37,592 bases of DNA from Leyella stercorea (GTDB taxonomy: Bacteria > Bacteroidota > Bacteroidia > Bacteroidales > Bacteroidaceae): the NCBI RefSeq assembly GCF_019052365.1, contig NZ_JAHQUY010000030.1:1-37592 (forward strand), given 5' to 3'. The position numbers and the translations under genes were made by a program. Within the stretch, counting starts at the first letter, position 1, and each line of letters starts with the position of its first letter. The notes beneath the pieces were generated by a model. That model saw only the letters and a list, made by a program, of their open reading frames with translations, did not search any database and had not been told where the DNA came from. Shown in pieces: positions 1 through 7,799 of this stretch.

Positions 1-2
1 AC

Positions 3-41
3 GACAAGCCCATTGGCAGAATTAAGTATGCACTAAATTAA
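3..41 (+). CDS. possible 3' end of an upstream gene
   Basis: Frame 3 of the first bases reads DKPIGRIKYALN followed by TAA and could be the C-terminus of a gene that begins before the window. Two other frames also end nearby, so the choice rests only on its protein-like composition and on the same-strand glycosyltransferase that follows 26 bases later. The function cannot be judged. Confidence 0.25.
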   Translation, partial: DKPIGRIKYALN

Positions 42-67
42 TTCCGCCAACAGGTAACTTAATACTT

Positions 68-1342
68 ATGAGAGTACTCATCATAAACACAAGCGAGACA
101 AACGGTGGTGCTGCGGTTGCAGCCAACCGTCTCATGGAAGCTCTGCAGAGAAACGGAGTTAAGGCGAAGATGTTGGTAGCCGAGAAGCAGACCAACCACG
201 TCACCGTCTCTCAGATGCCTCATCATCGGCTATACAAATGGCATTTTCTGCGCGAACGCCTTTCTATCTTCCGCCATTTGTATTTCTCCAAGAATCATCT
301 CTTTGAAATAGACACGGCAAGCGCCGGATCTGACATCACAAGTCTGCCAGAGTTCCGCGAAGCCGACATCATTCATCTTAATTGGATCAACCAGGGAATG
401 CTTTCGCTCGGCTCAATCCGCAAGATTGTGAAGAGCGGAAAGCCCATCGTGTGGACCATGCACGACCTCTGGCCTGCCACCGGCATCTGCCACTACGCAC
501 GCAGCTGCGGAGCCTTCCGCACCGTGTGCCACCACTGCAAGTTGCTGCCCGGCGGAGGCTCTACCAACGACCTCTCGCGCAAGATATGGAAGCGCAAGAA
601 GGCGCTCTACCACGACAGCAATATCCACTTCGTAACGTGCAGCCGCTGGCTCGAAGCGCAAGCCAAGCAAAGCGCTCTGCTCTCGGGCGAGAAGGTTGTG
701 TCTATTCCGAACACCATCGACACGCACATCTTCTGCCCGAAAGACCGTGCCGCAGCACGCTTGCAGATGGGACTGCCCGAAAAGGGCCGTATAGTGCTGT
801 TCGTTTCGCAGAAGGTGACCAACGAACGCAAGGGCGCAGCCTACTTCATCGAGGCTATCAACCGCCTTGCCGACGCCAATCCTGAGTTCAAGGCAGAGAC
901 TGCCGTGGCTATACTCGGCGCAAGTGCGGACGAGATAGCCGAGCAGCTGCACATTCCGTCGTTCCCGTTGGGATATATCAGTAACGCACAGCAGATAGCG
1001 AGCGTCTACAACGCAGCCGATGTGTATGTTCTGCCGTCGCTTGAGGACAATCTGCCGAACACAATCATGGAGTCGATGGCTTGCGGCGTGCCGAGCGTGG
1101 GCTTCCGCGTGGGCGGCATACCTGAGATGATAGACCACAAGCGCAACGGATACGTCGCAAACTTCAAGGACGCTGCCGATCTCGCCGAAGGCATACGCTG
1201 GTCTCTCTATGAAGCCGACCCGAAAGAGCTCACCGCTAACTGCCTGCATAAGGTGGCAATGAGCTATTCGCAGCAGTCGGTTGCGATGAAATACATTGAG
1301 GTTTACAACGAAATGATAGCCATGAAGAGATACATCATCTAA
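68..1342 (+). CDS. glycosyltransferase, GT4 family (GT-B fold)
   Basis: A 424-residue cytoplasmic or membrane-associated glycosyltransferase that would move a sugar from a nucleotide donor to a growing glycan. The N-terminus (MRVLIINTSETNGGAAVAAN) has the glycine-rich loop typical of GT4 enzymes of Bacteroidota polysaccharide loci. The C-terminal Rossmann half contains PSLEDNLPNTIMESMACG near residues 323-340, the family's EX7E-type donor-binding motif with Asp in the first acidic position, followed by GGIPEMI. The middle of the protein has a cysteine/histidine-rich stretch (about residues 143-160, HYARSCGAFRTVCHHCKL), seen in some members of this subfamily. Donor and acceptor are unknown. 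It lies 69 bases before a GT2 gene on the same strand and a GDP-mannose synthesis gene follows, so mannose-related glycan assembly is plausible. Confidence 0.88.
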   Translation: MRVLIINTSETNGGAAVAANRLMEALQRNGVKAKMLVAEKQTNHVTVSQMPHHRLYKWHFLRERLSIFRHLYFSKNHLFEIDTASAGSDITSLPEFREADIIHLNWINQGMLSLGSIRKIVKSGKPIVWTMHDLWPATGICHYARSCGAFRTVCHHCKLLPGGGSTNDLSRKIWKRKKALYHDSNIHFVTCSRWLEAQAKQSALLSGEKVVSIPNTIDTHIFCPKDRAAARLQMGLPEKGRIVLFVSQKVTNERKGAAYFIEAINRLADANPEFKAETAVAILGASADEIAEQLHIPSFPLGYISNAQQIASVYNAADVYVLPSLEDNLPNTIMESMACGVPSVGFRVGGIPEMIDHKRNGYVANFKDAADLAEGIRWSLYEADPKELTANCLHKVAMSYSQQSVAMKYIEVYNEMIAMKRYII

Positions 1343-1411
1343 GGCTTCACCCTACCCGAATATCCATTATACCATAGAACACAAAGATAATTAAGTAAGA
1401 AAAAGAAAGTT

Positions 1412-2194
1412 ATGATAAAATTCACGATAATAACCTGCACCTACAACGCTGCCGACGTCATAAAGCCGACGCTCGACAGCATACTCAATCAGACGTGGGG
1501 GCAGATAGAACACCTGATAATAGACGGTGCGTCGAAGGACGACACCGTGAAGGTGGCGGAGGCTTACCGACAACGTAGCCTGGGGGAGGAGACCGAACAC
1601 GACGTGCGCATCATCTCTGAGCCCGACCGCGGACTGTACGACGCCATGAACAAAGGACTGCGTCTCGCTACGGGCGACTACGTGGTGTTCCTCAACGCCG
1701 GCGACTCGCTGCCCAATGACGATACGCTTGAGAAGATATCTAATGATGTCAACGAACGATCGGACGGAAAACTGCCTGCCGTGCTCTACGGCGACACGGA
1801 CATCGTCGACGAAAAGGGTATTGTGCTGCATCCACGCCGACTTGCTCCGCCCGACAAACTCAACTGGCGCTCGTTTCGCCACGGCATGTTGGTGTGCCAC
1901 CAGGCGTTCTACGCCCGCACAGACATAGCTCGTGCCGAGCCGTACGACTTGCGCTACCGCTTCTCTGCCGACGTCGACTGGTGCATACGCATCATGAAAC
2001 GTGCTGAGCGCGAGCATCTGCAGCTCCTGCGCCTGCCGGAAGTGGTTGCCGACTACCTCGATGGCGGCATGACCAACAAGAACCACCGCGCTTCGCTCTT
2101 CGAGCGTTTCCGCATCATGCGACGCCATTACGGACTCTTCTCTACGCTTGCCATGCACGCATGGTTCGTGGCGAGAGCCGTGCTGAAGAAATAG
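1412..2194 (+). CDS. glycosyltransferase, GT2 family (GT-A fold)
   Basis: A 260-residue inverting-type glycosyltransferase. The start (MIKFTIITCTYNAADVIKPT) is the classic GT2 opening, followed by LIIDGASKDDT and SEPDRGLYDAMNKGL, with FLNAGDSL near residues 95-102 in the place of the DXD metal/nucleotide site. This arrangement is that of WcaA-like enzymes of colanic acid and other exopolysaccharide clusters. No membrane segments are evident, so it probably works at the inner face of the membrane. It lies between the GT4 gene and the mannose-1-phosphate guanylyltransferase, with short gaps of 69 and 86 bases, consistent with one transcription unit. The sugar transferred cannot be told from sequence. 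Confidence 0.88.
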   Translation: MIKFTIITCTYNAADVIKPTLDSILNQTWGQIEHLIIDGASKDDTVKVAEAYRQRSLGEETEHDVRIISEPDRGLYDAMNKGLRLATGDYVVFLNAGDSLPNDDTLEKISNDVNERSDGKLPAVLYGDTDIVDEKGIVLHPRRLAPPDKLNWRSFRHGMLVCHQAFYARTDIARAEPYDLRYRFSADVDWCIRIMKRAEREHLQLLRLPEVVADYLDGGMTNKNHRASLFERFRIMRRHYGLFSTLAMHAWFVARAVLKK

Positions 2195-2280
2195 CCTACA
2201 ACAAGACACAATAAAGGGGCTGTTTCTCCGTTATATTTATGTAGAGAACAAACCACATCTATCTAATAAAAAACAATAGC

Positions 2281-3375
2281 ATGAATAATACGAACAATAA
2301 CTACTGCGTGATTCTTGCCGGCGGCAAGGGACGCCGACTGTGGCCGTGCAGCCGTGAGAGCAAACCGAAGCAGTTCATCGACTTTTTCGGCAGCGGACGC
2401 ACTCAGTTTCAGCAAACATACGACCGCTTCAAGGAGATTGTGCCGGTAGAGAACATATATGTGAACACCAACGACGCGTATATCGACCTCGTGCGTGAGC
2501 AGTTGCCCGACATAGCGCCCGACCATCTGCTCGCAGAGCCTATACATCGCGGCACGGCGCCGAGCGTAGCATGGTGCGCGCATCGCATCATTGCGCACAA
2601 CCCCGATGCCAACATCGTCATCGCGCCCTCCGACCAGACCATCATCGGCGAGGAGGCGTTCGCCGAGTGCATAAGCCGCGGATTCGACTTCGTGGCGAAC
2701 AATCGGTTTATGCTCACGCTCGGCTTGAAGCCTACGCGACCCGAGCCGGGCTACGGATATATACAGATGGGCGACAAGGTGGAGGACGGCGTGTACAAGG
2801 TGCAGTCGTTCACCGAGAAGCCTGAGCGCGACTTCGCAAAGATATTCGTCGACAGTGGCGAGTTCTACTGGAACACGGGCATATTCCTTGCCAACGCAAA
2901 GTGCTTGTTGCATTGCTTCGAGCAGCTGCTGCCGCCCGTTCTGCGCCAGTACGACGAGATGCACGCCGGCGAGGAGTTCGACTACGAGGAGGAGAACCGC
3001 TACATTCACGAGAACTTTCCGTCGTATCCGAACATATCCATCGACTACGGAATACTCGAGAAGTCGGAACAGGTCTGCATGATGAAGTGCAACTTCGGCT
3101 GGGCTGACCTCGGAACGTGGCACAGCATATACGAGGCGATGCACAAGGGCGAGGGCGACAACGTCGTTATAGACAGCGAGGTGATGCTCGACGACGCGCA
3201 CAACAACGTCATCAAGCTGCCGAAAGACCGCATTGCCGTCATTTCGGGTCTCGACGGATTCATCGTTGCCGAAGAGAAGAACGTGCTGCTCATCTGCCGG
3301 AAGGAAGACTCGTCGAGCAACATAAGACGACTCGTTAACGAGATACAAATGAAGAAAGGCGAGGAGTTTATCTAA
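2281..3375 (+). CDS. manC: mannose-1-phosphate guanylyltransferase
   Basis: Makes GDP-mannose from mannose 1-phosphate and GTP, the donor for mannosylation and the precursor of GDP-fucose. The nucleotidyltransferase signature is clear: AGGKGRRLWPCSRESKPKQF at about residues 13-32, followed by FTEKP near residue 178 and NTGIFL near 199. At 364 residues it holds the catalytic domain and the beginning of the left-handed helix region but not the fused phosphomannose isomerase domain of about 480-residue bifunctional enzymes; this short form is usual in Bacteroidota. It is the last gene of the glycosyltransferase group and its stop codon lies inside the terminator hairpin. The name is sure at the level of reaction; manC versus another gmp paralogue name is a matter of convention. 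Confidence 0.92.
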   Translation: MNNTNNNYCVILAGGKGRRLWPCSRESKPKQFIDFFGSGRTQFQQTYDRFKEIVPVENIYVNTNDAYIDLVREQLPDIAPDHLLAEPIHRGTAPSVAWCAHRIIAHNPDANIVIAPSDQTIIGEEAFAECISRGFDFVANNRFMLTLGLKPTRPEPGYGYIQMGDKVEDGVYKVQSFTEKPERDFAKIFVDSGEFYWNTGIFLANAKCLLHCFEQLLPPVLRQYDEMHAGEEFDYEEENRYIHENFPSYPNISIDYGILEKSEQVCMMKCNFGWADLGTWHSIYEAMHKGEGDNVVIDSEVMLDDAHNNVIKLPKDRIAVISGLDGFIVAEEKNVLLICRKEDSSSNIRRLVNEIQMKKGEEFI

Positions 3376-3391
3376 ACTCCTCCTTTTTTTT
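3361..3391 (+). terminator. intrinsic terminator overlapping the manC stop codon
   Basis: GAGGAGTTTA (3361-3370) pairs perfectly with TAAACTCCTC (3373-3382) and is followed by a run of T. The stem includes the last codons and the TAA stop (3373-3375) of the guanylyltransferase gene, so the polysaccharide unit ends here. Confidence 0.85.
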
Positions 3392-3490
3392 ATAGTTATA
3401 CGCATTGTCATTATAACTATCCGCATTATTTTTATAAATATCCACCTGAAACCATCTACTTATAAACATATCAAAAACCCAACAAACATC

Positions 3491-5692
3491 ATGAACACCA
3501 ACAAGAGTATTCTTTCGCTCGCACTTGCCGTGCTGCTTGCGCTTCCGCTCGCAGTAAGCGCGCGTGTGCCGAAACGCATTTACCTCGAAAAGACACGCGT
3601 GGCGTGCGTCGGCAACAGCATCACATACGGCATGAAGCTCGCCGACCCTGCTACCGAGTCGTATCCGGCGCAGCTGCAGCAGATGCTTGGCGACGGATAT
3701 GAGGTGGGCAACTTCGGAAAGTCGGGCGCCACGCTGCTGCGCCACGGCCATCGTCCGTACACAGAGCAGGAGGAATGGGCGAAGGCGAAGGCTTTCAAGG
3801 GCGACATCGCCGTCATCCACCTCGGAGTGAACGACACCGACCCGCGCAACTGGCCGTTCTATCGCGACGAGTTCGTGAGCGACTACCTGGCTCTTATCGA
3901 CACTCTGCGCCAGCAGAACCCGAAGTGTCGTGTGCTCATCGCGCTGCTCTCGCCCATCACCCACAACCATCCGCGCTTCGAAAGCGGCACGCAGCAGTGG
4001 CACGAGGAGATTCAGGAGGCTATAAAGACCGTGGCTCGCGTGGGAAAGGCGCAGCTCATCGACTTCCACAAGCCGCTCTATGCTTATCCGCAGCTGCTGC
4101 CCGACGCCGTGCATCCTAACAAGGAGGGTGCCACGATGCTCGCACGCACGGTGTGCGCTGCCATCCTCGGCAACTACGGCGGACTGCAGATGCCCATGAC
4201 CTACTCGGACAACATGGTGCTGCAGCGCGACCGCGAACTTACCATCCACGGCACTGCCAACTCTGGCGAGAGAGTGACCGTGAGCATCACTCGCCCCGAT
4301 GCCGCCAAGGGCAAGTCGGCGAACGGCGCTAAGCACAAGAAGGGCAAGCAGCCGATGCGTGTGCGCGCGCTGAAGACCGAGGTGCAGACGGCTACGGCGA
4401 AGGCTGACATGAACGGCTACTGGCAGGTTACGCTACGCCCACAGCGCGCCGAGAACGGACTTACGCTCACCGTCAGCACCGACGAGAAAGAACTCATATA
4501 TAATAATGTGGCGTTCGGCGAGGTTTGGCTATGCTCAGGTCAGTCGAACATGGAGTTCATGCTGCACGAAGCGGCTACAGCCAAGCGCGACATACCGAAG
4601 GCGAAGAACCCGAACATACGCTTCTTCGACATGAAGGCGCGCTGGCGCACCAACCCCGTTGAGTGGGACGCTGCGGCACTCGACTCGGTGAATCACCTGA
4701 AATACTTCAAGCCTACAGCGTGGACCGTCTGCTCGCCCGAGACGGCGAAGGACTTCTCGGCGATAGCCTACTACTTCGGCGCGATGCTGCAGGACAGTCT
4801 GCAGTGTGCCGTAGGTCTTATCTGCAACGCCGTGGGCGGCTCGCCTACAGAGGCGTGGGTGAGCCGTGAGGATCTCGACGCGCAGCTGCCGCAGATTCTG
4901 CGCAACTGGGCGAACAACGACTTTGTGCAGCCGTGGGTGCGCGAGCGTGCCGCTCAGAACACGAAGCTGGCTGCCAACGCCGCCGCTCAGCGCCACCCCT
5001 ACCAGCCGTGCTACCTCTACGAGTCGGCGATAGAGCCGCTCGAGCAGTTCCCCATGAAGGGCGTGCTGTGGTATCAGGGCGAGTCGAACGCGCAGAACTT
5101 CACCACGCACGAGCGTCTGTTCAAGATGCTCGTCGAAGGATGGCGCCGCAACTGGAACAACGCCGAGATGCCGTTCTACTTCGTGCAGCTCTCGAGCCTC
5201 AACCGCCCGGGCTGGCAGTGGTTCCGCGACAGTCAGCGTCGCATGCAGAGCGAACTGCCGAACGTGGCAATGGCTGTGTCGTCGGACAAGGGCGACTCGC
5301 TCAACGTGCATCCTACGAGCAAGCAGCCCATCGGTGAGCGTCTGGCGCGCATCGCCCTGCACAACCTCTACGACTTCGGTAATGTGGTGCCGAGCGGACC
5401 TGCCATTAAGGAGGCTTCGGTCGTAGGCGACGGCATAGTGCGCCTCACGTTCGACTACGCCGACGGTCTTTCTACCGCCGACGGCAAGTACCCTGCTACG
5501 TTCGAGATAGCCGAGGAAGAAGGCGTCTACAAGCCTGCCGAGGCTCGCATCGAGGGCAACACGGTTGTCGTGATGGCGGCGGGCGTGGCTCATCCGCGTT
5601 TCGTGCGCTACGGATGGCAACCGTTTACACGCGCCAACCTCGTGAACGGCGCGAAGCTGCCGGCGTCTACGTTCCGCGTAGAAATCAAGTAA
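3491..5692 (+). CDS. secreted two-domain esterase: GDSL/SGNH + sialate O-acetylesterase
   Basis: A 733-residue exported enzyme expected to remove acetyl groups from glycans. A signal peptide (about residues 1-25, ending AVSA) is followed by an SGNH/GDSL hydrolase domain (residues about 35-225) with the block I serine in VGNSITYG, block II glycine in FGKSGATLL, HLGVNDTD as block III, and the Asp/His pair in DAVHPN. A linker/beta-sandwich contains an odd lysine-rich insert (about residues 273-300). The second catalytic domain (about 335-690) is of the sialate O-acetylesterase type (DUF303/SASA): GQSNMEF holds the predicted serine near residue 352, with GGSPTEAW and LWYQGESNA after it. Similar two-esterase proteins are known from oral and gut Bacteroidota, where they help sialidases. 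Here no sialidase is next door, so xylan or other acetylated glycans remain possible substrates. It stands alone between a terminator and a repeat block. Confidence 0.88.
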   Translation: MNTNKSILSLALAVLLALPLAVSARVPKRIYLEKTRVACVGNSITYGMKLADPATESYPAQLQQMLGDGYEVGNFGKSGATLLRHGHRPYTEQEEWAKAKAFKGDIAVIHLGVNDTDPRNWPFYRDEFVSDYLALIDTLRQQNPKCRVLIALLSPITHNHPRFESGTQQWHEEIQEAIKTVARVGKAQLIDFHKPLYAYPQLLPDAVHPNKEGATMLARTVCAAILGNYGGLQMPMTYSDNMVLQRDRELTIHGTANSGERVTVSITRPDAAKGKSANGAKHKKGKQPMRVRALKTEVQTATAKADMNGYWQVTLRPQRAENGLTLTVSTDEKELIYNNVAFGEVWLCSGQSNMEFMLHEAATAKRDIPKAKNPNIRFFDMKARWRTNPVEWDAAALDSVNHLKYFKPTAWTVCSPETAKDFSAIAYYFGAMLQDSLQCAVGLICNAVGGSPTEAWVSREDLDAQLPQILRNWANNDFVQPWVRERAAQNTKLAANAAAQRHPYQPCYLYESAIEPLEQFPMKGVLWYQGESNAQNFTTHERLFKMLVEGWRRNWNNAEMPFYFVQLSSLNRPGWQWFRDSQRRMQSELPNVAMAVSSDKGDSLNVHPTSKQPIGERLARIALHNLYDFGNVVPSGPAIKEASVVGDGIVRLTFDYADGLSTADGKYPATFEIAEEEGVYKPAEARIEGNTVVVMAAGVAHPRFVRYGWQPFTRANLVNGAKLPASTFRVEIK

Positions 5693-5698
5693 CTTTTA

Positions 5699-5885
5699 GT
5701 AGCGGAGGTAAAAGCCTCCGCAGCTGCAAGCAATGCTAACTACAAGTAGCGGAGGTCTCCGGCCTCCGCAGCAACAAGCAATGCTAACTATAAGTAGCGG
5801 AGGTCTCCGGCCTCCGCAGCAACAAGCAATGCTAACTATAATTAGTGTTCGACTTGGTGCTGCGGAGGCCGGAGACCTCCGCTAC
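5699..5885. repeat. 27-bp GC-rich dyad repeat, four copies (three direct, one inverted)
   Basis: Copies begin GTAGCGGAGG at 5699, 5746 and 5794, and the reverse complement (ending CCTCCGCTAC) lies at 5859-5885. The first copy is diverged in its centre (TAAAAG). The direct copies are 47-48 bases apart with a conserved spacer containing AAGCAATGCTAACTA, so the whole 48-bp unit has been tandemly duplicated. Each copy is itself an imperfect palindrome (GCGGAGG...CCTCCGC), and the outer copies can pair into one long stem. It begins 7 bases after the esterase stop codon. The same family recurs at 19.9-20.04 kb and 37.2-37.3 kb. Confidence 0.9.
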
Positions 5886-5914
5886 GTTTTTGCCCATACT
5901 TCTTGTGATTTTAT

Positions 5915-6090
5915 CATCGGACACCGAACGCAATCCGATCGGACGGCGAACGCAATCCAATCAGACACCGAACGCAATCTGATCGGACACCGTACGCGAT
6001 CCGATCGGACACCGAACGCAATCTGATCGGACACCGAACGCAATCCGATTGGACACCGAACGCAATCCGATTGGACACCGAACGCCGCCG
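5915..6090. repeat. 22-bp tandem array, about 8 units
   Basis: Units of 22 bases with consensus GATCGGACACCGAACG followed by CAATCC or close variants; starts fall at 5915, 5937, 5959 and so on to a truncated unit at 6069. Variation is mostly C/T at the unit ends and ACC/GGC in the middle. The array is followed by an A-run (from about 6097). A second array with the same period and the GGC variant lies at 19725-19878. There are no spacers between units, so it is not a CRISPR array, and no convincing gene lies in it. Confidence 0.9.
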
Positions 6091-6159
6091 GTCGAAAAAA
6101 AAGGACAGTTACGTCGCAAATTTAACACATGCTACTAATAATATCCGAATTATTATTCG

Positions 6160-6168
6160 TAACTTTGC
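6160..6168 (+). promoter_or_regulatory. Bacteroidota -7 box upstream of GH29 gene
   Basis: TAACTTTGC fits the TAnnTTTG -7 element of the Bacteroidota primary sigma factor and lies 54 bases before the fucosidase ATG, after a long AT-rich stretch. No clear TTTG is seen at the -33 distance, so the element may be weak or depend on an activator. Confidence 0.55.
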
Positions 6169-6221
6169 ACCTCAGAACGACCTAAGAACCAAATTGTTAT
6201 TTCTAAACAAATCAAAATAAT

Positions 6222-7760
6222 ATGAAGAAAATCTACACTTTGTTCTCTGCACTGTGCTTAACAGTTGCAGCGCCTGGCGCATTGTCAGCACAGAACAACT
6301 TCAAGCTGGTTGAGGAGAGCGTGAGCAATCCTGACAACACACCGGCTCCAGTCTACCCAGTACCAAGCGAGCGTCAGCTCAAGTGGAACGAAACCGAATT
6401 CTACGCTTTCTTCCACTACGGCATGAACACATATACCGACCAGGAGTGGGGCTCGGGTATGGAGCGCGAGACTGTATTCGCACCTACACAGAAGCCCGAC
6501 CCAAGACAGTGGCTCGAAGTGGCTAAGAAGGCGCACATGAAGGGCGGCATCGCTGTGGTGAAGCACCACGACGGCTTCTGCCTCTGGCCTACAGCTACGA
6601 CAGAACACTGCACACGCAACTCTACGGGCTACGGCAAGGACGTGGACATACCTAAGGAGTTCGCCGACGCAGCACGCGAGTTCAATATGAAGTACGGTTT
6701 TTACATCTCTCCGTGGGATATGTCAAGCCCATACTGGGGCAAGAAGGACAGCAACGGCAAATACACAGACGAGTATGCCAAGAAGGTGTTCCTGCCACAG
6801 TGCGTAGAGCTTGCTAAGTACGGCAACGACCAGTTCGAGATGTGGTTCGACGGTGCTACCGGCGGCGACCACGCTGGCGGTTACGGCAGCTACACTTCTT
6901 CGCAGAAGCGCACTATCGACAACGCACAGACTTACTACGACATTCCTAACCTGCGCGACTCTATCCACAACCTCCTGCCGAACGTAATCATGTGGGGTGT
7001 TGGCGGCGAAGCACGCTGGATAGGTAACGAGGAAGGCTACTCAGGACAGACTTGCTGGTCGATGGGCGACGCTGAGTCGGGCGACGAGAACGCATGGCAG
7101 TGGGCTGCCGGCGAGAGCGACGCCAAGTCGACAAAGGGATGGTTCTGGGATTCGAGCAAATACAACCAGCCGAAGTCGGCTGAGACTCTCTTCAAGATGT
7201 ATCTTGAGACAGTAGGCCGCAACGCCACATTCCTGCTCAACCTGCCGCCGAACCGCGCAGGTCGTATCGACGAGAGCCTCGTAACCATCATGGAGGACCT
7301 CGGCAAGCTGCTCGACCAGCGTCTCGGCACAGACCTTGCAAAGACAGCTAAAGTAACAACCGACTGCACTCGCGAGGCTATGGGCAAGGGCAACTACGAA
7401 GCAAAGAATCTTACCGACGGCAACAAGGACACATATTGGGCTGCTCCCGACGGAAAGACTTCTGCCGTTATCGAGCTTAGCTGGGACACACCGCAGACCG
7501 TGCGCTACGTATCGCTCATGGAGTATATCAAGCTCGGACAGCGCGTGAAGAAGTTCAAGATTGAGACCAGCGAGGACGGCGTAACATACACCGAGCGCGG
7601 CAACGGTCAGACAATGACTACCGTAGGCTACAAGCGCATCATTCCGCTCAACGGCTCTACAACCAACTACTCTGCAAGCGGCTTCAAGGCTAAGTCTGTA
7701 CGCATCACTATCGAGAACGCTAAGGCTTGCCCGCTGCTCCACACTGTAGAAGTGTTCTAA
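6222..7760 (+). CDS. secreted alpha-L-fucosidase, GH29, with C-terminal F5/8C-type domain
   Basis: A 512-residue exported glycosidase predicted to release terminal alpha-linked L-fucose. A signal peptide ends near LSAQ (residue 24). The GH29 (beta/alpha)8 domain covers about residues 45-365: FFHYGMNTYTDQEW, then VVKHHDGFCLWPT with the conserved histidine pair, then FEMWFDGATGG, whose Asp210 is the expected nucleophile. Two features, the HHDGFCLWPT block and the compact length, resemble subfamily B, which prefers alpha-1,3/1,4-fucose in Lewis-type structures; this subfamily call is an inference. The C-terminal 140 residues look like a discoidin/F5-8C (CBM32-type) beta-sandwich, starting around TTDCTREAMGKGNYEAKNLT. 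It has no sorting-signal-like tail, unlike the two genes after it, which suggests a periplasmic location. The next gene starts 39 bases on and is probably co-transcribed. Confidence 0.92.
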   Translation: MKKIYTLFSALCLTVAAPGALSAQNNFKLVEESVSNPDNTPAPVYPVPSERQLKWNETEFYAFFHYGMNTYTDQEWGSGMERETVFAPTQKPDPRQWLEVAKKAHMKGGIAVVKHHDGFCLWPTATTEHCTRNSTGYGKDVDIPKEFADAAREFNMKYGFYISPWDMSSPYWGKKDSNGKYTDEYAKKVFLPQCVELAKYGNDQFEMWFDGATGGDHAGGYGSYTSSQKRTIDNAQTYYDIPNLRDSIHNLLPNVIMWGVGGEARWIGNEEGYSGQTCWSMGDAESGDENAWQWAAGESDAKSTKGWFWDSSKYNQPKSAETLFKMYLETVGRNATFLLNLPPNRAGRIDESLVTIMEDLGKLLDQRLGTDLAKTAKVTTDCTREAMGKGNYEAKNLTDGNKDTYWAAPDGKTSAVIELSWDTPQTVRYVSLMEYIKLGQRVKKFKIETSEDGVTYTERGNGQTMTTVGYKRIIPLNGSTTNYSASGFKAKSVRITIENAKACPLLHTVEVF

Positions 7761-7799
7761 ACAAACCCTTACTCCATCAACTAAAAAACAAAGAAAACA

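Noticed and set aside
5915..6090. CRISPR or coding repeat (7-residue-like peptide repeats)
   Set aside because: Head-to-tail 22-base units without spacers; the open frames lack a ribosome-binding site and domain content.
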